Positions 36,500 through 49,655 of a DNA stretch of 64,000 nt are shown here, one piece after another. Location of the stretch: assembly GCA_964247055.1 (NCBI GenBank), contig OZ176053.1, positions 7,192,001 through 7,256,000 of the forward strand. Direction: 5' to 3'. The stretch is from Paragordius varius (Eukaryota; Nematomorpha). Each line of letters starts with the position of its first letter. Position 1 is the stretch's first letter. A program made the translations under genes and the position numbers. Below the pieces are notes generated by a model. It was not told the origin of the DNA and did not search any database. It saw only the letters and a program-made list of their open reading frames with translations.

Positions 36500-37130
36500 G
36501 ATCAACAAGGTTTTGCACCACTCCACATTTTTGCATTTTCTCTTACTTAATGACATGGAAAGGCGAAAACAAAAAAAATTTGAGGCCGCCAATAGGATTT
36601 TTTTAAAATTTAATTTTAAAAAACAATTATTCGTCGTGTACATATATTCAAATATTTAAACCAGCGTCAATGCAAGTGGTATTCCAAAGCCAGGTTTTTC
36701 ATTATAATTTTAGAACGAAAATGCAAAAATGATCCAAATATACCACCCCATTATACGATTCCACAGAAGATTTTTTTTATTAACGAAGACTTTGCAGAAA
36801 ATGTTATTGATGATCCATATAATTGTCCCGACATTGCTGCTGGTTTGTTATCTTGCACGAGAAATACGTCTTATCGAACGAACTTGTTATTCGACAAAGA
36901 AATAGACAACATACAAAAAATAAATATTTAATTAAAAATTCTAAACTTCAAAATCAAAAATAATAAAAATTGGAAAGGGCTTATATATGATGGTGGTATA
37001 ATATCCCGGCGGCTTGCACAATCTCTGCAAAAATCCCCCATGCAATCTTATAATCGAGCCAGTATTGCAAAGGTATATAATAATGGATTAAAGCCTCGTA
37101 GGAGAGACTGCAATATAACAAATTCAGCAA
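36500..37130 (+). repeat. Partial copy of the 37344-39746 element family
   Basis: From AACAAGGTTTTGCACCAC to about AAAGCCTCGTAGG it matches, in inverse orientation, parts of 39050-39350 and 38050-38170 (shared GATC-CCGG-CGGCTTGCACAA and TCTTATAAT pieces). It is truncated relative to that element and lacks the TIR. Confidence 0.55.
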
Positions 37131-37343
37131 ACTTTAAAATTGAGATGTCAAATTAACCAATTCACAGAATAGAGTTAGACAGATTTGACCATGTAATCTG
37201 ATAAGAAGATTAGATAAGTTCAAATCATCTTATTACAGTTCATAAAATTATGATATATTATCCATAATCCAGGTAATAAAAGTGGCTGCCCCCAACATTC
37301 ATCTGAAATTTAAATAATAACGCAGCCAATCAATTTATAAATA

Positions 37344-39746
37344 ACACTAGTCGACAAATTTGGACATTTTTGAGCACCACCACTCACAATTTTAAATTAT
37401 GACTAATTTTAGTCTTAAACCGAATCTGAAAATTTTTTTGATCCCCCAATATTTTGAGATATTATGGGTTTTTCAAAAACAAGAAAAAATCGAGAGAAAA
37501 TTAAATATAACCTTATAATAAAAAGTTATTATATTATAAAATTAATATCATTTAATGAAGCGTTTTAAACTCTATCTTTTGAATATTATCATTTAAATAT
37601 CGAGGTGAAAAAAATAGTACGGATATAAACGACAAAATTGAATCTTTTTTCTAAGTTAATTTTAAACACGTATAAATTTATATTTAAAAAATACTAAAAT
37701 AGGCATTCTATGGTTTAAACATTCGGCTTTCAGATAGGCTATATTTATTTTGTTAGTTTTCCTTATTTCGAGTACTTAATATGGTTTTTCTCTTCGCTTG
37801 ATTCGGACAAAAAATCCTTTATTTATACCTAGTGGATATTATTTTTTTTTAAATAATTGGTTGGCCTGTATTTTGAATTTCAGATGGATGTTGGGTAGCC
37901 ACTTTTAGTAGAATATTCTGTTATGGGATTGGACATTTGTATTTATTTTATCTCTTTATTCGATTCAATGGTAGAATTTATCTAACTTTATTCTGTGAAT
38001 TGGTTGACATGTCAATTTGCCTGGATTTAGCTTGCAAGCCTCTCCTATCGCGCTCTACGATTACTTGTTACCTTTGCCATATCTGGCATAATTATAAGAT
38101 CGCTTGGGGGATAAGTTGAAAAGCTTGTGCAAGCCGCCCGGATCTATCACACCATACTTTAGTACTTTTAGATTTTTAATACTTTGGCTTAGCTTGTTTA
38201 GTATCTCATTCATTTTATTTAATGCCTACAATTTAATTATTCATGCAAATAAATTTTTTGGACAAATTTTAGTGATGATTATAGTCTATATATCCATTTA
38301 CTCGTATATCTTTGTAGGTACTTCCACAAAAAATTGTATAAATACATATTAAAATTATTCACAATATTTTCATTTTCTTTTTAACTACAAATTTTTAATT
38401 AATATATTCAATAAAATGAATATTTATTTATTGTATATATTTAAAATAATAATTGTAGCAATAAAATTCCAGATAAAATAAGAAATATTGTTTCGCGAGT
38501 TGCTCGCTTCAAATCGGTATTAAACGGAAATCTTTCAATATGTTCATCTATTATGTGTAGCTTCATAATTTTACAGCCTACATTTTATAAAATAATATAC
38601 CCATCCGATGGTAACTTTCTGGCCTAATATTTTATACTCTTCAGACTTATGTGATCCTAATATTTAAAAATATATTATACCCCAGTGTTAAATTTTTATA
38701 AAGCTTCAAAAGCTTTTTTTCCTTTGCAGATAATAGGTTTATAAAGTAGTTACCTTGTAAAATAATTTTGATTAAAGGCCCATTAGCTATCTTAGCCTCA
38801 GATTTGGCTGTACTGAGTTTATAATGATTATGAAAGTAGACGAATGAGGCTGAATATTTCTCAATTAGCGGCATTTTTAGGCAGTTTATATTTTTTAATA
38901 TAAAGATAAACGGAATTTTCAGATAAAGTTTTATTTAATGGATCCCCAATAAATTTTCTGTAGAGTCTTCGGTGCTCTGTCATTATCAATTTAGGTATCA
39001 AAATATTTTGTAAAAAGTTTTCCAGCATTAACATCGATATTCCTCAAGTTATTTTTCTTAAATATATATTTACCACAACAGATGCAAAATTCATTTGGAT
39101 CATTTTTGCATTTTCGTTCTAAAATTATATGAAAACTGGATCTGGAATGTTACTTGTATCGACTTGCTCGTTAAATATCTAAACATATGTACACGAGGAA
39201 TGATTGTTTTTTTGAAATTAAATACGAAATTAAAAATTAAATTTTGGAAAAATCGTATTGGTGGCCTTAATTTTTTTTTGTTTTGGCCTTTCCATGCCAT
39301 TAGTAACCAGAAAATGCAAAAAACGGGGTGGTGCAAAACCTTGTTGAGCAGTGTAAATAATATTCAAACCATAGAATGCCTCTTTTAGTGTTTTTTAATA
39401 TAAATTTATACGTGTTTAAAATTACCTTTAATAAAAAGACTAAATCGTTTATATCCGTGCTATTTTTTTCTCCCTGATATTTCAATGACGTATTTATATT
39501 CAAAGAGAGTTTAAACGCTTTATCAAATGATACAATTTTATAATATAATAATTTTTTATTATAAAATTATATTTAATATTTTCTCTCGATTTTCTCTTGT
39601 TTTTGAATAATTGAAAAACCTATAATATCTCAAAATTCTGATTGGGGGATCAAATTTTTTTCAGATCCTGTTTTAGAACACTGAAATTAAGCATATAAAA
39701 TTTTGAGTGGTGGTGCTTAAAAATGTCCAAATTTGTCGACTAGTGT
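37344..39746. mobile_element. 2.4-kb DNA element with ~370-bp inverted termini
   Basis: The left terminus ACACTAGTCGACAAATTTGG... (37344-37720) recurs inverted at 39360-39746. The arms share ...GAGCACCACCACTCA and the ATAGGCATTCTATGGTTT region. The interior has only short, disrupted frames and no recognisable transposase. The terminal ACTAGTCGACAAATTTGGACATTTTT resembles Tc1/mariner-like ends in style, but a TA duplication could not be confirmed, so the family is open. Confidence 0.6.
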
Positions 39747-40158
39747 ATTGAATTTTGGTTCAGCGGATTCCAATGTATTCAAATATATAAATATTAAAAA
39801 TTTTAAACACCCTTTTCATAAAATTCAATAAGGGTAAATTATAAAATATGACTTAAGAATGTGTTAGCCTAATACTTATATATATATTATTTATTAACAG
39901 ACTATTACTTCTATATATTAATCACATAATATACTTTTTAAACATCATGGATACGAACAAGCTGTTAAATCTAAATTCTAAGGAGAAATATATTTAATTA
40001 TGTCAAAATGTCAATATGCCTAAAAATATTAGAAGGCGTCAACAAAATTTGGTAAACATTATTTTTAAAACATATGCTTTTTTTCAAAAGATGATTTTGA
40101 TGTTGTGATAAAACACTTATTCCCAATATATATATATATATATATATTATATATAGTA

Positions 40159-41784
40159 GCGTATGCAGTAAAAGATTGTTAGTGCAAAATAAAAAACCCT
40201 TTTTATTAAAAACAGGAGGATAATATGGATAGTCTATACAAAATCAGGGGACAATCTTGGTATATGTAAAAATGCGCATGAGGTCTTTTTAAAATTGCGA
40301 TAAAAAATTGTAAAAATATTAGTAAAAACATAATTTCCCAGATTTCTTATAAATAAATGTTAAATTTTTATTTCATGGTAGAACATTCGTGATTTGAATT
40401 ATGGAACTTTATACAAATACAAATATACAAGATCTTTGAAACTGTATAAATACAAATTATACAAGATCTTTATTTAAATTATTACTTGCTTTTCTCGATT
40501 TATCTAAAACTGAATATGCGTGAGGTGAAAAATTAAAGGATTTTAAAAATTTGGGGTTTTTGTAATTAAAAATAAATTACAAAAGTTTACTTGTTAAATG
40601 CATTACTTTTTTGAGCGTTTATAATTAACCATAAAAAGCAGTACGAAAAATCACACAAGATTTGACAGAAGTTGCGTTACAGAGAAAACATTTATTTAAT
40701 GAAAATACACATAGAAATATATCAAATATTATTTAACATAAGAATATCACAATGCTTTAGCGGAAAACGCCATCTTTATAGTAAATAATAAACTTATTAT
40801 GGAAATTATTTTTTTAGCCTACCTTTGAATTTAGAAGTTATAGTACTTCCTATCAAGCAATAGGTGGCTTTATGAAACGAAAATTTAAAGGGGACAGTGT
40901 TTACCACGTGTCATAGTGTGAGACGCGTTTCGTCCTTGTTGTGGACTCATCAGCCACACATAATAAGCACGGGTAAACACTGTCGTTAAAAGTTTGTAAT
41001 ATCTGAGTATTTTAAGATTTAAAACCAATTATAGGTGAAAGAGAAAACGGAGAACTTAGGCCCGGAGTGGACAACCGATTGAACTTAGGTTAAGCCAATT
41101 AACATATCTCCTTTTTTATCCATTAGCCAGGATATGGCTTATATAATGAGAAAATCACTCCATAATATGTTTAATATTATTTAACAGGTTGCATTAGCAT
41201 TATTGTTCAAATATACCTATTTCACAGTAGTATTAATAAATAGATATTTATTCTAATGTATGGTTTTTATTGTTGCACATTTAAGAAAACATCACTGTTA
41301 AAAATATCAGTGTTTAAAATCTTTACGTGAATCTGTGTAAAAGACAAGGTGTCGGTTAAAAAATGATATAAGTAGTGTATTTAACAAGTAAACTTTTGTA
41401 ATTTATTTTTAACTACAAAAACCCCAAATTTTAAAAATCCTTTAATTTTTCACCTCACGCATATTTAGTTTTAAATAGATCGAGAAAAGCAAGTGATAAT
41501 TAAATAAAGATCTTGTATAATTTGTATTTGTATACAGTTCCATAATTCGAATCACGAATGTTCTGCCATGAAACAATTTAACATTTTTTATTGAAGATAT
41601 CTGGGAAATTATGTTACTAATATTTTTACAATATTTCATCGCAATTTCAAAAAAACCAAATGTCCTTTTTTACATATACCAAGATTGTACCCTGATTTTG
41701 TATACACTATCCATAATACTCCTGTTTTTAATAAAAAACTATTTTTTAGATTATTTTGCACTAACAATCTTTTACTGCATACGC
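40159..41784. mobile_element. Inverted-repeat element with hammerhead ribozyme in its centre
   Basis: The arms at 40159-40605 and 41370-41784 are inverted copies, with GCGTATGCAGTAAAAGATTG outermost and GCGTGAGGTGAAAAATTAAAGG inside. They flank a roughly 760-bp unique centre. The arms carry short open pieces without recognisable similarity. The centre holds a hammerhead ribozyme on the minus strand (40894-40984). Whether arms and centre are one element or a retrozyme-like insert within a foldback element is not decided by the sequence. Confidence 0.65.
40894..40984 (-). ncRNA. Hammerhead ribozyme (type I, minimal palindromic helix III)
   Basis: On the minus strand the core CTGATGA is followed by helix II GTCC/GGAC with loop ACAACAA, then GAAA. 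Helix III is ACGCGT with no loop, and the cleavage triplet is GTC (scissile bond between 40922 and 40921). Helix I inner pairs GTGTGG with TCACAC (terminal G-U). After an internal loop (CTTATTA / ATGA), an outer helix pairs GACAGTGTTTAC with GTAAACACTGTC, plus six more pairs interrupted by one bulged T. All conserved core nucleotides are present. A loop-less self-complementary helix III is typical of hammerheads in retrozymes and Penelope-like elements, which cleave best as dimers. Confidence 0.9.
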
Positions 41785-42817
41785 TTTGTATATATATAAA
41801 GCATGTATTAAGATGGTTTATCTGAGATTAAACAATATAATTAAAAAAATTAGATTGAGCTTCTCAGTATTTTTGTTATGTGATAACAATTTTTATTAAA
41901 TTAAATTATGATTTTAGGCAATTACCATAGTTGATATAACTGTGTTGAATGAGTCAATCTTAAAGCTACCGCAACTAGAGAATGATAGATTTTCTGCCAG
42001 AATATTTCAAAATATTGTCTGCACTATGTTATTATTATATAACTTAGAGTATGCAAAATCTGGGGTTAAAATGGTATTGAAATGTCACACCAAATTTAAT
42101 ATGATGATAATATTAAAAACAACTATATAATTCTAATCCGAATTTAAAGAAGTATAGGGGCATTTAATTATCTAGTATAGATAAATTGTTGAAAAAATGT
42201 TTGACACCGTATAATTTTTTACCAAAGAGCATTTAGACTTTATAACTTTTTGAATATAAAAATTTGTGGTAAATAAATCTCAAGCCTAAAAAAGTTTCCA
42301 TAACCCTAAAAGATAATTAAGGTAAGAAAATATTTCAATTTCCATATTTTATGGCTTAGGCGCATTATTCAAAAATATATTAAAAGAATGTAAAAATCCT
42401 CTTATCATAATTTTAGCAGCCAAGTTACAGTTTAAGATAAGGTCTATCAAAAACGTATTGGCATACAAATTTTCAATTATTTTTTTAAATTCAAATATAT
42501 AAGCAAATAAACACTAAAAATATTTATTTATTAATTAATATACATCTTAGATGAAACATGATGATCTGTAAATTTCTATAATTATATATATATGATAGAG
42601 ATACTGTGGACCGACATTTATATCAAAACTACTGAAATATGTATTTTATTAATATGCTAAATATTAAATAAAATTAGGAATGTCTCTTCCAACAAGCTCT
42701 GGACATAGAACAAAGCTTTGATAAAAAATATAAATGATATCAAAATTATAACAAAGAATATGTGAGATAGGGGCTATAAATAGCAGGAATGTTTACAATT
42801 TTTTATTAAATGATTCA

Positions 42818-45800
42818 CTATTCATCGTCAGATTGTTTGGCTAACCCTAAAAGCAACAAAAAATATAATCAATTGATTTTCTAAAAGATAATCATAAAAT
42901 TTAATAACACTACTTTACCATATTTTTGACGCATTCCATCCCATTTAGTTTTGCGTTCAGCTTGTCTAAAAAATTAGAAAAAATTCATTATATTAGACAT
43001 TTGTTTATGCATTTATCGAGTTTATCCATGGTAAGGACAAAGTCTCATGTAAATAAACTATTATCATTGGAGCAAAAAAATGATTTTTGGCACAAATTAT
43101 TTGGTAATAGAAGATAGATAAAATGATTGATAAGTGTATAGGTAATTATATTTTTTGCACTTGTTACCGGTAAACAGCTATTATTTCTGTATCAACTAAA
43201 GCGCGTTATTGTGCAAAAAGGATTTTTTACCCAAGCATTTAACACCTATATAAAATGTTAAGTATAAAATATCAAATGTACAAACATAAAGTATTTTTAT
43301 TTCTATAGAATATTTTTTAGTTATTTCTCACAAATTTAAAACTTAACACGACGGAAGACCATAATGAAATAGTTGATAAAGTACAGAGAAATATATGTCA
43401 TATTTATAAATTAAATAATTAATTGGTAAAAATTGGATAAAACTTTTAATTTTTTTAATAATACTATTAAACGAATATTTTTGGGATAATATTTACTTTT
43501 CTTGATATTCGGCCTCTCGATTGGCTTTGTCTTGTCGTTGTTTTTCCTCTAATCTTTGCCATCTACACCAATTAATATATAATAAAAAATGTGTTAAACT
43601 TCAAAAGTAAACTTTTTTAAAGAATTTCATTAAATAACATTGAATAAATGAAACAATTTAATAGTCAAATAAATATATTTTTATACTACAAAATGTGAAG
43701 TTTTATATGCTTCAAATTAAGCGTATATATTTTATAAGAAACTTATGTGAATAGAAATCTAGGAAACATTAGGCAGAACAAAAAATAAAAGTTTAGAATT
43801 TAAATATGGAATGATAAAATTATGTCATCCAATATTTTGAGACTAACAGTTAATCGATTGCATGATATATTAAATTTTTATTACATTTTCTTTTTTCGCT
43901 AAATAAATATTATGCTCAATCTTTGCCGCAAAAAGCTTTTTTAATAAAAAAACTAATTTTTTTCCCGATGCCAAGTTATAGAAATGTAACACAATTGGCA
44001 ATCCAACTCAATTTTGCTATTTATTTAATGACTTTGTTTATAGTGTCCATTTTATAAGTAGTAACACTTTTAGATTTTTCCATTTCGGTATACGTCACAT
44101 AAAAAGTGTCTGTAACGGTCAAATGGAAAAACATTAAACAAAAAACTACCACTCAAACAATACCATTCTTAATGATAAAGCTTTATGTTTTTTGAATAAA
44201 AATCAACATTTGTATTCAAATTGTGGTATCTAAATACCCCAGACTATATTTAAGTTCAAATTTTTAAAAAAACTACTGAAAGAAATGGTCCCAATTTAAT
44301 TTTATGCTTCTATCATAATATAAATTATATAAATAAGCCGAAATAACTTAATAAAATTTTGTTTTGAAAAAAAGTTCCATATCAAACTACTTCAACGCCA
44401 TTTTTATTTTACAACATTTTTGCAACATATCGTGTTCATTTAATTTTATAGCTAAAACGAAAGCTAATTTTTCATTTAAATTACACCTAACATTGATAGA
44501 AACAGAAAAAGTGGTTTATTTTGTATTATTTTTAAATTTAGCACATGTCGTGTTGACTAAATTTTTACCTTGAGGTTTTACCCAAAAATAAGTCATATTA
44601 AGTATTTTTAAATAAAATTTTTATTATATTTCGGTTCATTAATGTTATAAATGTGCAAATTTTTTCCATGGTTTCGATTCATTCCATATTTTTTGAATTA
44701 TTTAATTTTTAACAGGCTTAGGGTATCCAACTACCCCAATGTGAATCGAAGGACTATAATGTAAGTGTTGTATCCAAGTGTTAAATAAATTTTTCTCGTT
44801 ATTTAAGCTTTTCCTAATCTGATAAATTGATGATTAACTTACTGTTGTTGCCTTCGCCTTCGATTTCGTATCCAACACCAACAACAGCAAGATAGGAATG
44901 ATAGGGTCAATAAAACCAATCCAATCCCAATTAATATTACCAGGGTTAATAAACTCACTAAAGCATTACATTTATAAATAAATATTATGCAAAAAACGAT
45001 TATATATAGGAATACTTTAATAGTCAAATTTGATGGAAGTTATATCAATTTACTTAAATCTTGTATTTACCCAATAAAATAGTTAAAAATTAGCAACCAA
45101 AATCTTAAAAATCTTTTACACATATTCTTTGACGATTTTACAGTATGCATTTAAATGGTTGATTTCACACTATCGTAGGGCAATTTTCAACACACTAGTA
45201 TATGGGGAAAACAGCAAATTGTTAAATAAACAATTATTTCCTTTCTTTTTTTCAGACACTCTTGTAAATTGCCCTAGAAATAAGCAACCATTAAAATGCA
45301 TACTGTATATAAATAAATTAGGCACATACACCAGATTGACTCCTGAGAGTCTTTGAACTTTAAGTAAGTTAAAATAAATGCTTTCATACCACCACAAACT
45401 ATAACATTGTTACAACGTTGTCAGAGGAGGTAAAGATGCCTGCCAAAAATCAATAAAAAGATGTGGCATCTAGCTTAAAACATTTTTGTGAGATGAGATA
45501 TGTTGAAATTAGAGCAATTAGCATTATTTATGAATCTTGCACAACTATACTATAATAATAAATGTAACCCTAGGCTAGGCACATTTGACTGTCATATACA
45601 TGGATGATAGTTTTTTTTATTATTTGCACGCAGCGAAAATTATTTAATTATAGTGTCAAATGTCAAATTTTTCATGTGTTTTACCTATCACAAAAAATAT
45701 TTGCTCATAAAACGCTTACTTATAGAACAAAAGTATGTGATGCACAAATACTTATAAAAATCAATTAAAAATTATGTTGATAGCAAACTGCCAGTTATAA

Positions 45801-48800
45801 TAAAGTATTTTGGCTCCTTATTAATTTATCAATTAAAGACTATTTTATATTAGGCTTTTAGAAGTACATTCATTATACAATCGTGTTAACATAATAAATT
45901 AGGTAGATTTGTGAAATGAGAATATTATAAAAATATTTTATAAGCGAAAGCGTATTAGGCAAATTTTTATTTTTGTAGTAGTGTTAAAATGGAATAATCA
46001 AAACTGATAAGATTTTCCGTTTTTATAGCAATCCATTTAAATATACAAAACCAATATTATTAAAAGTAATGAAGGCCCATAATAATTATGATGTTCGTAT
46101 ATTGAATTTTATATATCTATAAAGTTAATTAAATTTTTATTAAAAATACCAATAATGTTGTCATTTTTGAATCAGATTTTTTACATCATGTAAAATGCAA
46201 AATTAATCGTGCTTTACTAAATTTTTAAAGATTACATATATATAATATATATTGATGTCAAACGAAACGACAAAAAAATGACAAAGCATTTACTCTTTAT
46301 GTTTTGTGTAAAGTTGAATAACCCCTTTCAACTTTTTTTACAAAAAAGAGTATTTTGAAATGGACTTTAAAAAATATCTTGACATTTTTTTAATGTAATA
46401 CAAATTTTTAGGAGTATATTTTGAAATATTGGGTTTTTTTAAGATAATTAAAAATAGATATCCCTGTAAAGCTAGTTTTAAAACTATTTTATCTTTGAAA
46501 TTTGGCTATATTAATGCACAGAAAACTTTTTCATTTCAACCCTTCTATTGACATGAAGCCAAAATATCATTATTTAAATTAAAGACAATAATTTTCTTGC
46601 TTTTATTAAATATGTTTATAACATCCTAAAAAAAGTTGGATGGCTAATTAAGAATGTTAACGAGCTCATGTGCGCAATAGATCATGTATATATTTAATAT
46701 GGACAAAAACTAATATTGGTTGACATGAAACTAGAAAATAGAAATAAGACGCGATTTTTTTTGATAATTAATATTAGACGTCAAAATTATAATAAAACGT
46801 TATGGATTATAAAACTCTTAAATTAATAAATACATTTCTTCTCTTACTAATATTTTTGTTTAGAATTATTTTGGGTAGGTGCAATAATGCGTTTTTATTT
46901 GGGAAAAAATTATTTATAAAATTATTAATATTTTTTGTAAGTTTTTATAACCGCAAATAAAAGATATATATATATATATATATATAGATTTATAAATTTA
47001 TTGTCATTTCAATGGTTGATTGGTTGCAAAATAGCATATGAATATGGATGAGAGAGAAGACACAACATTGTTGGGATGACAATTATTTATCAATTTAATT
47101 TTAAAACAGAAAAAAATGTACAAGTTTTATCGTAAGAAAGAAGGTTTATAAAACAAAATAAATAATGATTAAATTTTAAATATGGGTGTTAAAACAGATG
47201 CATAAGTTAATACAGGTGTGGGCAAACAAGGGTCAAGATAATATATATTTATATCTCTTTAATAAAATCAACCTTTTTTAATGCAAATATTGGCGAGAAA
47301 TATATAAATATATATTATAAACAAGCCTTTTCTGCCCACAACAGTCAAAATTTGGCAATGAGACAAAAATGTCTAAAGTTATATACAGCTAAAATAATGA
47401 ATAAACATGATTGAAATATAAATAAAAATTCATATCTTGCGCTAAGAATGTACATTTAAGACTATCATGTTTAATATATAAATTATTGACAATTTTTGTT
47501 GAAGTTTTGGCTTAAAATCATATTTGATAATGTGGAAGTATATATGGTTATATACCTATCATAATGGTATATTTACCATGAGTGAATTTAAAAATGTTAT
47601 GTTAAAAAAAATATGTTGTAAAATCCGTAAAAATGCACAGCGGATGGAATTTTAGATGTAATATGGTGTTGAATATTCATAAAATATTTATTGACCGTTT
47701 CGGAAAAGAATATAACACATATACACAAGTATATACACGTTATATTCTATTCTTATGATAAATAAATATTTTATTCACTATATATATATATATATATGCC
47801 TTTGAATCATTTCGTCTGACACTATAATATGATAATGTTAACAACAACACCAACCACAGCAACAGCACAGGCAACTAAAAAGGGCGGAAAGTAGGATGGA
47901 TAAAATTACGACTCCAATAATCACGATAGTAGACAAAGGAACTAAATGTTATCATTAACAATAATTATTCGTCGTGGATTAAAAAATATAATATTTGATA
48001 GATAAAATATTAGATTAAAAATATAAAAAAATGTCTGGGACGTAAAGCGTTAAAACAATTATCGTCTGCTAAATATGCATTGAACCAACCCCGAAAATCT
48101 TCTCTCTCATCTATATGCATAACTGGATAAATAACAAATTTTTTATAATTTTAAAAAGTAATTAATTAACGATTAGAGAAACATAATTTGTAACAAATTA
48201 ATATTAATCATCGATTTACACAAAAAATTGCTGTAAATGATGACAATTTTATAAGTAAATAGAATAGATATATGGTAATAAGCATAAATTATACTTAAGC
48301 ATTCTCACTACGTATATACAAAACGTTTTAGAAAACGGATATAATAAATTGTTACTTGTTAGTTGATTAGCTTCCTTATAAAGCAATTACACATAATAGA
48401 AAAATACAAGATTGGTGTACTTACAATAAAAATTAATTATAAAATTGCAATGATTAATTTTATGATATAATTGAACTTATACACAAATAATTATGGTATC
48501 ATATAACTTCTTGAAAATTTGGTAATATTTGAAACTTAACTTTTATGTATCAATGTAAACGCTATTTTCTATAATTGTGAATTATGAACAAAAAATGATT
48601 ATAAAATAAAATTGCGCACGCAGCGCATCTTCTTATCAAGGTTAAAATTAATAAAGTTTGCATGTAATATGCGAAAATTTAAAAACAAAAGATTCGCAAA
48701 ACATTCTACACAAATCAAATTAGGTAAAATGCGTAAAATAATATAAAATTGTCTGGTTAATTAATATTACTTATTGAAAAAATCAAATTATGGAGCAATA

Positions 48801-49655
48801 TTAGTAATTTCAAATAAAAGATATTGATTTTTACAAATTTGTTTTAAGACAGTACTGGCCAAAACCTGATAGTTACCCTTATTTCCAGTTTAATATCCAT
48901 TATTTTAAGTAATATATTAATTAATAATTGCAAACATCTATATGTATACCTTAATTTGAAATTAAATATTGACTTTTCGCAACGCAAAATAATAAAAATC
49001 AATAAATGTATATTTTTAAAAAGCTAATGCAAAAAGATGCAATAATAATGTCATGAAAACTCTAAATGTATTGCATAATTTCCCTTCTAGCTTGTTATAA
49101 AAATATAATTAAAGTATGCAAAATTTTTGTATTATGAATCACCGTTTTATAGGCAAAATTTTCTTAAAGGTAAATATTGTACAGAAATTTCATTCATAAT
49201 AATTTAAAACAATATTACGTAACAAATAACATTAGAGAGAAGAATTTCGGGTATTTTTGAAATTTTAATTAAATATATTTGATTAAATATACTTGAACAA
49301 GTAGCCCAATGTGAATCACGTAAATTACATTGTCCTGCAAGAGTCGGAAATGCTTGGGTATATGGATATGGGCGACATAAACGATCCGTTGAGCAATAAT
49401 AACACTTTAAAAACAATAAATTTTAAATACACCATATATTAAGAATTATATAGGGTAAAATAAAGCATACTTTGCTGGAACTTTTAACACATTCCTCACA
49501 AAACCCACTCTTTAAACCACAATCTAACAAAGATAAATAAAAATTTCATATTTAACAAAAAAATTACAATATAAAAAAGCCATACTTATTTCCTGGGTAA
49601 GGGAATAATATAGAGAAAACAAGGCAAAAAACGTTAAAATTGCAAATATTTTCAT
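42818..49655 (-). CDS. PTTG1IP: PTTG1-interacting protein (single-pass membrane protein with PSI domain)
   Basis: Exons 49586-49655, 49471-49523, 49293-49404, 44843-44957, 43497-43562, 42919-42965 and 42818-42846 give 163 residues (human 180). PTTG1IP is a type I membrane glycoprotein that binds securin and moves it to the nucleus. A signal peptide (MKIFAILTFFALFSLYYS) is followed by the Cys-rich PSI domain (CGLKSGFCEECVKSSSK, CYYCSTDRLC, HWATC). Next comes one TM segment (LLTLVILIGIGLVLLTLSFL) with a CCCWCW cluster, a basic RNRRRR stop-transfer, a Lys/Glu/Arg coiled coil and KYGLAKQSDDE. The C-terminal KYGL matches the human tail, but the human YARFENN ending is absent. Intron 3 is 4.3 kb and contains a second TM-like exon. 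All junctions keep frame. Confidence 0.9.
44205..44784. mobile_element. TTAA MITE, copy C (PTTG1IP intron 4)
   Basis: The left end ATTCAAATTGTGGTATCTAAATACCCCAGAC lacks a clean TTAA. The right end is ...GAATCGAAGGACTATAATG...TATCCAAGTGTTAA. Internal blocks (AAAAAGTTCCAT.TCAAACTACTT, ACAGAAAAAGTGGTTTATTTTGTATTATT) match copies B, D and G. Confidence 0.7.
45150..45310. repeat. Dispersed repeat, partner of 20520-20700
   Basis: The end AAATTGCCCTAGAAATAAGCAACCATTAAAATGCATACTGTAT matches the 20646-20695 locus. It lies in PTTG1IP intron 3. Edges are approximate. Confidence 0.4.
46965..46985. repeat. (TA)n microsatellites
   Basis: A TA run. Others of 10-20 units lie near 12195, 12700, 12910, 40130, 47780, 51925-51955 and 63455. 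They are common in the AT-rich background and carry no further signal. Confidence 0.8.
47841..47941 (-). pseudogene. Duplicated, apparently degenerate TM exon of PTTG1IP
   Basis: After an acceptor (TTTAG at 47942-47946) in the right phase for exon 3, the minus strand encodes PLSTIVIIGVVILSILLSALF followed by CLCCCCGWCCC. This is the same layout (TM helix, then Cys cluster) as genuine exon 4. A basic stop-transfer stretch is missing and a stop follows. No donor gives an in-frame join to exon 5 that keeps the Cys cluster. It is either a decayed duplicate or a rarely used alternative end. Confidence 0.5.

Noticed and set aside
38104-38352. Open frame with hydrophobic composition
   Set aside because: Chance frame within the 2.4-kb inverted-repeat element; the composition follows the AT-rich codons.
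40981-41110. RNA polymerase III A/B boxes next to the hammerhead (SINE hypothesis)
   Set aside because: A B-box-like AGTTCAATCG and an A-box-like TGGCTTAACC exist on the minus strand but lie too close together to form a working promoter.
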